A DNA stretch of 64,000 nucleotides from Pectinophora gossypiella. Its lineage: Eukaryota; Arthropoda; Insecta; Lepidoptera; Gelechiidae. The notes under the pieces are model-generated. The model ran no database searches and had not been told where the DNA came from. It saw only the letters and a program-made list of their open reading frames with translations. Below are positions 20,466 to 30,789 of the stretch, piece by piece. A program made the position numbers and the translations under genes. The number at the start of each line of letters is the position of its first letter. Position 1 is the first letter of the stretch. The stretch covers positions 11,718,001-11,782,000 of the forward strand of contig NC_065407.1 in assembly GCF_024362695.1 (NCBI RefSeq), written 5' to 3'.

Positions 20466-20555
20466 TAAGTCGGGAGTCGGGAGTCTCATATCCCCATTTA
20501 AACGCGGTAAGAACCCGTTAATGTAACGTTTAAATTATGTGCTTTAAATTTAAAC
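20466..20555. repeat. Foldback MITE family, partial inverted copy
   Basis: 'GGAGTCTCATATCCCC', 'AAACGCGGTAAGAACCCGTT' and 'AATTATGTGCTTT' are the reverse complement of the left half of the family seen at 559, 6333 and 22113, with the terminal part disturbed by a short insertion. Confidence 0.5.
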
Positions 20556-20604
20556 TTCACATACAGCCTATCCTGTATGCCGTGGGAAATTAATCGTAAT
20601 ATTT

Positions 20605-20765
20605 TCATTATATAAGCTCACGACTATAAGTACATAGTCCTAACTCAGCCAGTCAGAGGCGCATACATCGCTGTCTCTGTGTGTCGATGAATTAAGTAAC
20701 CACACTTCACCGAGCTTTCTGTTACACCAACGTGATAGTTGGTGAGCCGTATCGCCGTCATAAAG
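20605..20765 (-). repeat. Repeat F, inverted copy
   Basis: The reverse complement contains 'GACGGCGATACGGCTCACCA', 'CTATCACGTTGGTGTAACAG' and 'AAAGCTCGGTGAAG', matching 52538-52672 and 28612-28765. From 20780 to 22108 I recognise nothing (the minus frame 21714-22028 has no domain). Confidence 0.55.
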
Positions 20766-22112
20766 GTCGAACCAACTGTGTTAGTGAAAACTTGTATAAC
20801 TTATATACCTAGATGATAACTTGTCACAGTTCATCATTTTGTCTTACGCGTATCAAGCAAGTTGTTTTACGAAGACTTGCTGATCTTCTCGAAGATCTCG
20901 AAGAATTGCTATATAAGGATTAATTATGAAGTGCGACTCGTACCAGTACACATAATAATATCCTCGTAAGGCCCGGATTTCCAGACACAATAGTTAAACA
21001 ATGGGATTTGGATTTTAAAAGGCATCCGAGCCTTACGACCATATAATATGTACGTATATATATGGTACGTATATACATAACAAAAAATCTCAAATTGAAA
21101 CGATATTAATGAATATCGTTATCAGTGATCACCAAAAAAAATCAGTGAATCAGAATCATAAGTGAATAAATGGTACTTCATAAATGTCTGTCAAATCAAA
21201 AGTTTTATTATAAAAAAATAAACTTCATATTCTAGTCAAGCTATGAATGACGCAATGCCAAAATGGTCACTGGCGGTCATTTCACTTTGGCCAACTTACG
21301 GACGCCGGATTGAGCATCGTCTATCTTCTTCCCTCTATTACAAAGTTGTATTTGTTCGAATGAGAGGGAAGAACCGGGTTTTACACTGGAAATAATTCCC
21401 TTTCTGATCCACGGTGGGCCCCTCAAGACTTGTTGATTCTCAGTGCTGTGAAGAATGCTGTTCCTGCAGCGCGGACGTGAGATACGGAAAATAAACCTGT
21501 TTCAAAGAAATTATTATTATGAACGCTAATTCTCAGCAATTATACAATTCGTTTTTCTCATGTGGTTCAAATCTTAGACGTGATAATTTGTAGTCTTTAG
21601 TCGTCAAGAACGGGTAATAAGCAAGCACTCAACATAACTTTGCAAAGGTGGTCACATTTAATAAAATAACAACAAAGTTATTACTTACCTACTGAAGACA
21701 AACATGCATAAATCTATGCTGGTAATTCCTTTTGATATGGGCAGAGTAACAAGTTCTTAAAGGAGAACTTGCAGCGAGTTTTGCTATTATTTAAAATGTA
21801 TGAGTACAATATATATATACCACGCAATAGAAGAAAGAGGTTGGAAGGACCAAGGGAGCACGCCACGAGACGCCATACAAGTCTGAGCAAATAGTTCATA
21901 CTTTCAACTTTGCACTCCACTCGTCCGCGAACTATACGACACACGGAGCTCAGTGAAAATATATTAAGTAAATAGGCCTTCTTATGTATTTTAATCTGCA
22001 GGAAAAGAAGTCCAATATCGGCTATCATGTAAGGAGATACTTCCTTATCACAGGAAAGCTAAAAGCCTTAGCACGATCGGCTATTTATCAAAAATACTAC
22101 ATACATAATTAA

Positions 22113-22192
22113 TTAAAACACATAATAACGGGTTCTTACCGCGTTTAAAATAGGGATACGAGACTCCCCGCGTAAACTTAAAACAATGTACA
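22113..22192 (+). repeat. Foldback MITE family, internally deleted copy
   Basis: 'AAAACACATAATAACGGGTT', 'CTTACCGCGTTTAAAATAGG' and 'GATACGAGACTCC' lead directly into 'CCGCGTAAACTTAAAACAAT'. The inverted right arm seen in the 6333 copy is missing, so the hairpin is deleted while the outer 3' segment remains. 22200-23280 holds nothing else recognised. Confidence 0.55.
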
Positions 22193-23290
22193 TACATAAT
22201 TATCATATTGCAGTCTATCACATAAAAATACATTATTATTAAGCTACTACAGGGGCTATGGAATTTGAGAAGCAGTTAGAGGTATCTTAGTTATCTGTTT
22301 GCATGAGTGGTAGTAAAAGAGAGTGGGGTCGAACCGGCTACAGATGTTTTCATACAAAATGCGCGTTAACTACCTCCAACCTCCAACCCCCCCTTCCAAA
22401 CCCGTAGCCTCTTTCTTATTTTCCGTAAGCCTATAACAACCACTATCAGAGACAGACCGCTATCACCGAATTTGGAGGTGTTTGGGAGCATGCCGGTGAC
22501 ACAAGAAAAGATAGACTCGAGAGAGGAGCAACGTCTCAACTGGTTATCAAAGTCAACCTCAATATGAGCTACCGGAGGTCTATAAATACGACATAACGAC
22601 TGTAGTATTCATACTACGTGTTCTTATTCTTACTTACACGCATTGTTGGTTTTGGATATCTGTTCCAGTCCTATTCCGTTGTTTTCTTACAAATTCAAAT
22701 TATGAACGGTTCGGTTTCCCTTAGGTCGATATATTGCCGCCATTGTTACTTGTTGCTCCAAAACGGTACAGTTGAATAAACAGAATTCATCCCCATTGTG
22801 CATAAATGTAACAGAGTGGAGCAATAAATTATCATTGGAGTAAAAGTGGAGTTAAAGCGAAAGTTGCATCTTTTGTTTTTTCGTCTTCCCGAAATGTAAA
22901 CAATACGATGAAACCGAGAGGGCCTTCCGTTTAACAAAATTACGATCCTGACTCAATTATTGTCGGTATACAATTTCATGCTTGTTTCTTTAGTAAAACA
23001 AAAAGCAATCCTTCGTTTTTCTTATGAATTTTTGAGTAATTTGAGACTATGGTATTGTAAGTGTAATACCAATACTTACCTATGTACTTTGATTTTGATC
23101 ATAAGACAGCCGTGTTGTAGGCAATCAACTCATATATCTCTAAAAAACTTTTTGTGCAAAAACCTCGCTTACAAGGATCTAGCTTTGATGTTTATTCATT
23201 CATTCTATACCGTTCTGCGATAGCAAGTTCATATATATCATGGCAATATATTCAGCTGCTTCTCTTCTCTGGTCGTGTACTTTCTAAAGA

Positions 23291-23455
23291 TGGTGGACTA
23301 ATGTTATGGACGATAGGCTGATCCCTTGACCATAAGGTTCATCATATTATTATCGATCTTAGGACTTCGCATTAATAGTGGCTACAAGTTTTCTTTGATA
23401 ACTTGTGGCTCTGCCCATCCCATTACGGATTACGAGCGTGAGTCCATGTATGTAT
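23291..23455 (+). repeat. Repeat E, copy 1
   Basis: 'GGTGGACTAATGTTATGG', 'GATAGGCTGATCCCTTGACC', 'CTTTGATAACTTGTGGCTCT' and 'GAGCGTGAGTCCATGTATGT' match 25457-25625, 33757-33900 and 55376-55535. The frames at 23326 and 23405 are incidental. Confidence 0.6.
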
Positions 23456-23825
23456 ATTTACAATTTTACGGTGACATATATAAGGTGTATAAACATGTGC
23501 GTCGTTCTGTGCCACATATTTCTAACGTCTCTACAAATGTACTTATCTAACTTTTGTCCCTATTCAAACACAAATTGCCACATACAATAAACAAAACGGA
23601 TTTTCATTTCCTTTTACAGTGAAAGCATATCCCGACCCAAGGTCACTGAGGTTGAATGAAACATTTAAATACAAAAAGATGAGTTGAAATCGTATTTTTA
23701 CTTCGCGGCAAGCCCTTCAAGCACTATGTTTGAAGGTCACGGGGAAGAAAAAGGTTTCTAGAATATTCCATGAACACGAGTAGGTATAGTATTCAATGAT
23801 TCTCGAATTTGTTTTCGAATTTATG

Positions 23826-24060
23826 TTTGGATCATAAATGATTATCACGTGCTCAGCGGTGAAGGAAAACATCGTGAGGAAACCCACATTCCCGAGAAAT
23901 GCATTTTCGAAGGTATGTGACCTAACCTGTATTGGGCTGGTTTTCCCTTCGCGGGTTGGAAGGTCATACAGGTAGTCGCTTCTGTAAAAAACCGGACCTG
24001 TCAAATCTTCAGGTTAGGTAAGCGGACCCTGTAAAACGGGATAATACTAGGGAGATGATG
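23826..24060 (+). repeat. Repeat D, longest copy
   Basis: Contains in order 'GATTATCACGTGCTCAGCGG', 'TGAAGGAAAACATCGTGAGG', 'GTATGTGACCTAACCTGTAT', 'TTCCCTTCGCGGGTTGGAAG', 'GTCGCTTCTGTAAAAAACCG' and 'GGGATAATACTAGGGAGATG', ending in 'GATGATGA'. This is one of the commonest moth/butterfly repeats. The GAT-repeat end suggests RTE-dependent mobilisation. Confidence 0.65.
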
Positions 24061-24328
24061 ACGAGTAGGTGTATCTACTACTTGGTAAATGAGTCATTAC
24101 TTATGAAGGTTATGAAAGTATCAATTTTATTTAAATGATTCAACTATGTCTACAGAATAAAAGTATTAAAATGCAAGAAAAACATCCTTGTCTTGCATTG
24201 ATGGAAAATACATGTACTACCTTATTGAATTCTTTTAAAATATTGGATGTCTTCATGAAAGTCAAGTAGAATAATTTCATTCTCACTTGCTCATGCTTGA
24301 CTCGCTTGCTTGTATTTCATGAGTACTT

Positions 24329-24384
24329 CTTCTTCTATTGTGTGGGTTGTTGGATGGATTACCAACCACAGTGTCCTTGGTGGG
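24329..24384 (-). repeat. Type 2 SINE terminal fragment, inverted
   Basis: 'CTTCTTCTATTGTGTGGGTT' and 'GGATTACCAACCACAG' are the reverse complement of the last ~55 bp of the type 2 SINE. Confidence 0.55.
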
Positions 24385-24554
24385 GAGAAAGGTGGAGAGA
24401 ACTTAGCGACTCCGAGATTATGTGTACTTACTTTAAAATAGAATATAGCTTATTCATGATACGACGATACTCCGAATGTGAATCTCTTTAGTTGCGAAAC
24501 CTAATGCGTTCAGTATGCGATGTTTAAATCATGTTGCATCTAGAAATGTTAAAC

Positions 24555-24725
24555 GGGGTCAGATCGTCCTTTGTCGGGAATGCGGTGTCACGTGGCTGGT
24601 AATCTGGACGAGGGAATGGGCACATAGGCTTGTGGGCTCACGTTGGGGCGCCGTCGCCTGCGCTGCCCGTGCCCGTTCACGTGGCTCCAGGACCTTGAAG
24701 CGGATATTGGCTCCAAGTATTCATG
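24555..24725. other. GC-rich block, function unknown
   Basis: About 170 bp far richer in GC than its surroundings ('GGGGCGCCGTCGCCTGCGCT', two 'TCACGTGGCT' words). An open frame of 103 codons crosses it on the plus strand and Arg-rich frames are open on the minus strand. I recognise no domain in either. It may be a fragment of a GC-rich transposon ORF. Confidence 0.3.
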
Positions 24726-24829
24726 TATTCTTCACTAGTTTTTTAGGCCATTGGAAATATTCCCTGACGTCAAGCAGCCTACTTCTAATGGGAGCACACA
24801 TGCACTTTCATCTGAAAACATTATAGTTC

Positions 24830-25450
24830 AAGACTACGAAACGAGGACTAGGTAGAATGCGAAGTTCAACACATTTATGTTTTTTTCACGCTCTTCACCT
24901 ATTTTTATTTCACTTCCCACTATAGACGTAAAATAAAGATGGATTTATTATCAGTTCCCCGTCCGGCATTCTACGTAATCTAAGTTAGCCATCACATACC
25001 GATTTGCACACGTTACTTCATCGTTTCTCACGAGTGCTTCAATAAATTCGTGGCACGCGCGTCGTCGTGGTGACTTTGAATGCCATGGCGAGACAATGCC
25101 GAATCGATAACTAACTGTACTTGGCGCCAAATATCGATTCAACTCGTTTATGTCTATCGAGAAGGACAATGGTGCATTTGAGAACTTAGCAGTCATCGGA
25201 TGCTATGTCTAGAGGTCTTGATAAATGGGTCGAGTATGGTGTGTACGTGACAAAACGCAGTTTATTATCACGGGAATTGGGCATCCTTGAGACGAACTCC
25301 ATGAAGTTATTCCGTCATGCAACGTTGTTAAGTTTTGGAACCCATAAACGAGTGCTAAACGCTAACGAGCTCTCAACGAGCATGTTTCGTCGTGCTCTTG
25401 CCCTCACGCATGTGTTTCGTTCCACATAAATACTCTTCCGTCTTGCGTCC
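24830..25450. other. No recognised gene
   Basis: Two short frames (24951-25196 minus, 25205-25429 plus) lie here with near-average composition, but no motif, start context or homologous repeat supports them. Confidence 0.35.
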
Positions 25451-25456
25451 TCTAAC

Positions 25457-25625
25457 ATGATGGACTAATGTTATGGGCGATAGGCTGATCCCTTATCACC
25501 ATAAGGTTCATCATATCCATCTTAGGACTTCGTATCAACAGTGGCTGCAAGTTGTCTTTGATTACTTGTGGCTCTGCCCACCCCATTTGGGATTACGGGC
25601 GTGAGTTTATGTATGTATGTATGTA
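25457..25625 (+). repeat. Repeat E, copy 2 with ATGT tail
   Basis: The best-preserved copy: 'ATGATGGACTAATGTTATGG', 'CGATAGGCTGATCCCTTATC', 'CAACAGTGGCTGCAAGTTGT', 'GGGATTACGGGCGTGAGTTT' and a terminal (ATGT)n. The GTGAGTTTATGTATG end is shared with repeat F. Confidence 0.65.
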
Positions 25626-26005
25626 AATACTCTTGATTTGAATTTTCCTGTATATGCATGTGTTCGTGGTAGTACTTACAAAAATAAAATATTCATTGCT
25701 TGCTTAGTGCTCTAAAATGAATGTATGTGGACCAATATCGAGGTACATATTTATGTCGGTTTCGTCATAACAATGCATATTTAGGATGTCTATCTGTGTC
25801 AAATTACAGTTATGTATAAACACTTTTTTTTAAATTATGGATATTTATTTTGGATCACGTGGACTATGCCAACCTTCGTTCGATTTTATTTGCATACCTA
25901 GAGTTTTATGCTCATGCAAATCTGGAAACATGATATTGAGACTTCAATAAGTATGTAGTAACTCTGTTAAAATATTTGAAGGCACATTTTTTTCCAAAAT
26001 ATTAT

Positions 26006-26118
26006 CTTCTTCTATCGTGAGGGTTATTATTGACCTGTCAAAGGTCCCTTGTCATAGTTCATGCAGCGACTACTTACTTACATAAGTGAGTAATAACAGG
26101 GACCAAAAACTTAACGTG
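26006..26118 (-). repeat. Type 2 SINE fragment, inverted
   Basis: 'CTTCTTCTATCGTGAGGGTT', 'AAAGGTCCCTTGTCATAGTT', 'CGACTACTTACTTACATAAG' and 'GGGACCAAAAACTTAACGTG' are the complement of the 3' half of the family, with an internal deletion of the 'GATGAGGTTGG' part. Confidence 0.55.
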
Positions 26119-26157
26119 AAATTATTATAACGTAGGTAATTGGATATCCATATATAA

Positions 26158-26463
26158 ACAGCCTATATACGTCCCACTGCTAAGTACAGGCCTCCCCTCA
26201 ATCAACCGGAGGAGCATACTCCACCACGCTGCTCCAATGCAGGTTGGTGGAGGTGTTTTAAGGGCTAATAGCCGGGACCAACGGCTGAACGTGCCCTATG
26301 ATGCACGGAATTACCTTATTTTTTCAGACAATCAGGTGATTCAAGCCTGTAAAGTCCTTACCAAACAAAGAACAGTCTCACAAAATGATTTCGACAATGT
26401 CCACATCGGGAATCGAACCCGGACCTCCAGATCGTGAGCCTAACGCTCTAAACACAGAGGCTG
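26158..26463 (-). mobile_element. Full-length tRNA-derived SINE, tail type 1, inverted
   Basis: The reverse complement of the 2057 family from tRNA-derived head ('GGGAATCGAACCCGGACCTC' on the plus strand) to the tail ('AACAGCCTATATACGTCCCA'). It is flanked by an 8-bp direct repeat TATCCATA at 26145-26152 and 26465-26472, a credible target-site duplication. The 66-codon plus frame inside is repeat. Confidence 0.85.
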
Positions 26464-26992
26464 TTATCCATACGTGATTTAATTTTAAAAGAGATGTAGC
26501 AAGACGTTTACCATGTATATAAACATAGTATGCAAGCCTCCCAGCCAACACGCAGGAACAGTTGCAGATTAACTGTCTTATCCGACAGGCTAATAAAGCG
26601 TGCAGAGTAATGACAACTTCTGGTTGTACCTCAGCACAATCTCACTTCATCTGGGCACCCTGTAGACTAATCCGGTACAACCACTTTGTTTGCTTGAGCC
26701 CACAACTGTTATACCAGTAATGAAACTTGTCTTTGAATATTGTATTCTAAGACTCGGTCAAGTAACATGTTAATCTTAACCAGGAAGGGATCAATGTTTA
26801 TTATGTTTTCTTGAAATTGTTTATTTTTGCTAACAAATTAATATTCTTTTTATTGTACTTATTTATTACAACATAAATTAGTATTATAGTTACTTAGAAA
26901 TAAATGTTTCTGTTACCGTCGTCTCCACTGCTTTTAATGGGAAGTATTTATCGTTACTATTCAGAGAAGAGTTTTATACCACAAAATAAACG

Positions 26993-27038
26993 TCTCGCAC
27001 GTACCTTTAGCCTCATATACCTAAAGGTACGTGCGAGA
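26993..27038. repeat. Perfect 18-bp hairpin with 10-base loop
   Basis: TCTCGCACGTACCTTTAG (26993-27010), loop CCTCATATAC, then the exact reverse complement (27021-27038). Arms are shorter than a typical pre-miRNA. 26480-26990 and 27040-27630 contain no recognised gene or repeat. Confidence 0.8.
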
Positions 27039-27636
27039 GCAGGCACAAGGCAAAATTCACCAAAAGCGGTATCTACAGGAAAAATCAATACGTACAAGTA
27101 ATCAGTGCCTAATCATTAATAACATTCTCATCATCATATTTCATTCCCAAAAAGGTTGCCTTTCAAAAGGTCAATGGCAAAAATTCAGAACAAAATATAA
27201 GCTTTTACATATTTGCTCGCATTATAGGTATACGGGTGCGGTATTATTTATTTATTATTCTTCATCCACATGGAACAGGAAAAAATCATTGAAATGTTGG
27301 CTTTTTTACATTTATGAAGTTGCAGTTTACACATTTATGTTTCCAAGTTAAGGAAAAGCAAGGACAAGGTATGAACGCAAGTTATAAGTTTCATAGTTAG
27401 TTCCTAGTAGTAGTTAACTAGGTGCTCGTTTCGTGAAGACGGTATCTCTACCAGGACTTCATAAATAACATCCAACCCGGATGGACGGGGGAATTAATGA
27501 GTGTCCCGCCATCTCACAGTATATATAATATCGTGGTAAGATCACTAAGATAGTAAAATGCATGATGAAATTTAATGATCTCCATTGATAACAGTATCTG
27601 CAACATTAAAACATCTTCTCACATGACTAATAAAAG

Positions 27637-27735
27637 AGCCACACTCTTGTCGGTGTAGCATTCTCCATTCTTGTCTATGAAAGACCAATTCCTTCACCTC
27701 CTTATAAGACGCGACGTTCGCCTTCTCTCAATATC
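27637..27735 (+). repeat. SINE family B, 3' module (variant)
   Basis: 'AGAGCCACACTCTTGTCGGT', 'GTAGCATTCTCCATTCTTGT', 'CCTTCACCTCCTTATAAGAC' and 'GCGACGTTCGCCTTCTCTC'. The first half matches 16577. The second half matches the variant at 5526. Confidence 0.5.
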
Positions 27736-27751
27736 AAACAAACATCTTCAA

Positions 27752-27850
27752 TCAATCAATAATACTTTATTGCACAACAACATATACAAAGGACATAAAC
27801 ATACGAATAAAACAAAAAAAAAAGGTACTAAAAGGTAAAAGGTACTATTT
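27752..27850 (-). repeat. LINE 3' end (minus strand)
   Basis: 'CAATCAATAATACTTTATTG' and 'CACAACAACATATACAAAGG' are the reverse complement of a non-LTR 3' terminus. The 118-codon minus frame that follows (to 28104) has no RT motif, so the coding part is absent or unrecognisable. Confidence 0.45.
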
Positions 27851-28611
27851 TTCCTCTGTGAGTTGTTTTTCGCCGGTCTCTTCTTATTATCGGGCTTGTT
27901 TGTAACGCGTTGACTAAAATTATAATAATATATTTCGACGGCAACATCCTTAGCTAGTGTTGTTGTAGTATAGAGGTTACAATCTGAAAACGATTTGTAG
28001 CCATATTTATTTCCAAGACAAAAGAAACTTAGTTTCGACACAAATGACATATTAATGTGATCAATATAATAATTTTCTGGTTTTAAAAGTAGACGAAACA
28101 ACATTTTTTTTTATACTTCATACAGTCTAAGACGAGTGGTGAAGACATTATCACAGATTATTTGTAGGTACTGCGTAAACATTACAGTGTACTTAGCAAA
28201 AAAAAAAACAATGAACTATCAAAAAAAGAATGGAACAACTAAACATCATTCATTTACACTAAATTTTACAATCCCTATGGATATCGAAACATGCATGGTA
28301 ATATTTTCTGACTACCGTAACGCTAATGCAATTGTGGGTTGCCCACGGGCAGTATATTTCCCAATCTATGTTTATGATTGCTTTCTATAAAATAGGTCTA
28401 TATGTGTATAACACTATTACGTTGGTGCAACAATAGAATTATGAAGAAGATAGCTGAGTTGGCTGCAAAGGAGAAAATCAGACCTCAAAAAGAGAGGAAG
28501 AGCTAATATCTAGTGAGTATGTTCTAAATAGGCTATAAAACACTTATCGTAAAGTGACGTAATAGGTCCTTATTTTTTAATTTACACTAACACATTTTTA
28601 TTAGTTAGCTC

Positions 28612-28765
28612 GGACGGCGATACGGCTCATCACCTATCATGTTGGTCTAACATGCTTAATGAAGCATGGCCACTTAGTTTATCTTACGAAAAAGATACCT
28701 CTGTTTACCCTAATTGGGAATATAGACTTGAGCTTATGTTATGTGTTTTAATTTACCTAAATTCT
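28612..28765 (+). repeat. Repeat F, copy 2
   Basis: 'GGACGGCGATACGGCTCATC', 'ACCTATCATGTTGGTCTAAC' and 'TTGGGAATATAGACTTGAGC' parallel 52538-52672. 28110-28610 shows nothing further. Confidence 0.5.
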
Positions 28766-28888
28766 TATTTAAGGTAGATACTAATGACTAATGTATATCA
28801 TAAATAACTAATGTATATCACTGAAAACATTATTTTATCGGACTTTACATGAAGCTATAAAAATTACAAAAATAACAACACGAGCTAA

Positions 28889-29131
28889 TTATAAATAGAA
28901 AACCTCCTCCAGCGCGCCACACTGAGGCAGAGCGCCCAAAACGCTGGCAGCATTTCCCCTCTGAACTGCCAGGCCTATTCTCTGCGCAAAATAACCGCCA
29001 GCTCTCGGATCGCCAGTTGCCTCAATGAGACGCGCTGAAATGTCACTCAAAAATAATTTCGCCACAGGGCCCCACGGGCCCATCGTCTCCACTGCGAATG
29101 GCAAAAACATGTACAACCCACTTAAACCCAC
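28889..29131 (-). pseudogene. Retroelement reverse-transcriptase polyprotein, C-terminal relic
   Basis: The 80-codon minus-strand frame has a recognisable segment. 'FAVETMGPWGPVAKLFL' is followed by 'ARLIEATGDPRAGGYFAQR' and 'IGLAVQRGNAASVLGALP'. The pattern 'PFAVET-GPW ... GD-RA--F--QRI--A-QRGNAAS--G' is one I know from the C-terminus of RT-encoding transposable elements in many invertebrates. I cannot assign the clade. The frame ends in TAA, and about 50 bp of AT-rich 3' UTR-like sequence follows toward 28840. No RT catalytic domain is present upstream, so it is 5' truncated and dead. Its block is more GC-rich than the flanks. A cellular gene is unlikely. Confidence 0.6.
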
Positions 29132-29605
29132 ATATTACCTAAATATTGTAAATTATTTTGACACATCTGGGACAAATGGGAGCGCTAAGGGCACCCGGTT
29201 TCTATACTGAAAGTAGGAAGACGGCATAGTGATGAAATATCAAATAACTAACAAAATGTAACTAGACTATGGAACAACAACACCAAATATCCAGATTTTG
29301 TTGAATCATTCAGTTATCATAAACATGAACGTATTGCAATATGACCTGCCCAGATACATTGTTCATAGTTTGATAATATTACGAGATTCAGACTATATTG
29401 CTTCAAAAATTCAGAGAATAAGCTCAATACAATTCAATTGTGTAATATTTTTTGTTTTTAACTAACTGTGTGTTGGACTGATTGCATAATATGTTATCGG
29501 CTATTCATGCAAGTACAAGTAGTGTCATAGCTTTTATGTCACAAGATAAAAGTTATTAATCTTATACTGTACGCTCCAGCACATCACCATATTTCACACG
29601 TAATA

Positions 29606-29803
29606 CTTAGGTTGCTTCCTCACAACGCAATCGGATATCGCGTCGCGTTAAGATCACATATCGCTGCGATATTGCACAAATGTGCGACTGAAGAAAATAT
29701 CGCACGGTCGCACGGTAGTCGTACGATCTGTCAATATCGCTCGCACATGTGACAGATATCGCATTGCATCGAACTGAATTTCGTCGTGAGGCAGTAGCCT
29801 AAG
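29606..29803. mobile_element. TIR MITE, about 198 bp, CpG-rich interior
   Basis: The left end CTTAGGTTGCTTCCTCACAA and the right end GTCGTGAGGCAGTAGCCTAAG are inverted copies with several mismatches. The interior is packed with 'ATATCGC', 'CGCAC' and 'TCGCAC' words that form further imperfect inverted repeats. A related left end ('GAGCTTCCTCACGACGCGAT') is at 52428. Target site unclear, possibly TA. Noncoding. Confidence 0.5.
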
Positions 29804-30540
29804 AATTGAATACGTGTAGGCTCTAGGTGGTACCGGGAGCAATTTAGGCGGTATTTTTTGTAATGTCAGAGTAAGCATGCCTACTACATAAAAATCATCT
29901 CATTATTGTTGCGTGTTGATAACACCATATACACACATACATAAACCGACTCGGTGATACGCCCGTTCCCATTATAAAAAGACAACTTGAAGTAGCTTTT
30001 GATACGAAGTCTCAAGATGTATAAAATATGATTGACGGTATTGTGGTTGAATATTACTTGATCCATGATACATGGGTCTTACTTGTTGAAGTAGATGCAA
30101 TGCAAACGGTTAATCAACTTTTACCTGGGATGAAAAACAGCTTATATACCTATTCGTTTCTTCACCTTGTTCCAGCGGAAAAGATTGCATATAAAGTTGC
30201 AAATAACAACCAAAACATTTAATAAAACAGCGGAAACAATAGCTTGAAACCTCACAATGGTATCTAAGAACTCAATATGTCCGAGGCCGTGAACCATCTG
30301 TCTCAGTGAACCAAATACCGAGGTTTGATAATTGGACGAAACCTTCGCAGCACAAAGCGATACACCAGTACTACACTCATTACTCATGCAACCCACACAT
30401 TACATGCAATGGAAGGTCACCCTTAGGTACGGCCAAGATAACGCGTATATAATATGTAGGCCTTTTTTGCACTTAGAGAGAGGCCACACAGCAGCTGGCG
30501 CTGCGTTGTAACGATGTAATTCGATGACCTTGTAAGTTGC
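29804..30540. other. No recognised gene
   Basis: Three short frames on both strands (29884, 30028, 30142) have no recognisable domain. No repeats matched. Confidence 0.4.
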
Positions 30541-30547
30541 GTTGCAC

Positions 30548-30785
30548 TTCTTCTATCGTGTGGGTTGTAAAGTGGATTACCAACCTCAGCGACCCTGGTG
30601 TCAGGGTTATTATTAAGTCGCCAAAGGCCCCTGACATGACTCATGTAACGACTACGTACTTACATCAGTAAGTAGTAACCGGAACCAACGGCTTAACGTG
30701 CTTTCCGAAGCACGGATCATCTCTAGTTTGGTCAGGACATTACAGGCTGATCACCTGATTGCCCAAAAGTAAGATGATCTGTGCG
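30548..30785. mobile_element. Type 2 SINE, rearranged (part inverted)
   Basis: 30548-30722 is the reverse complement of the 3' part of the SINE ('CTTCTTCTATCGTGTGGGTT' ... 'GCACGGATCATCT'). In an intact inverted copy the next segment would read 'TACTTTTGGACAATCAGG'. Instead 30723-30785 runs in the opposite direction ('TAGTTTGGTCAGGACATTAC' ... 'AAGTAAGATGATCTGTGC'). The word GATGATC-GTGC is thereby present twice, in inverted orientation. Confidence 0.75.
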
Positions 30786-30789
30786 TTGC

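Noticed and set aside
24515..24826. 103-codon Arg/Ala-rich frame
   Set aside because: High GC alone keeps several frames open. No domain recognised and no conservation can be tested.
26410..26463. Possible functional tRNA gene on the minus strand
   Set aside because: It is the head of a full-length SINE with target duplications. The acceptor stem does not pair.
27748..28104. 118-codon minus frame
   Set aside because: It runs through a LINE 3' end and AT-rich DNA, with homopolymer-driven residues (KKK, FFF) and no motif.
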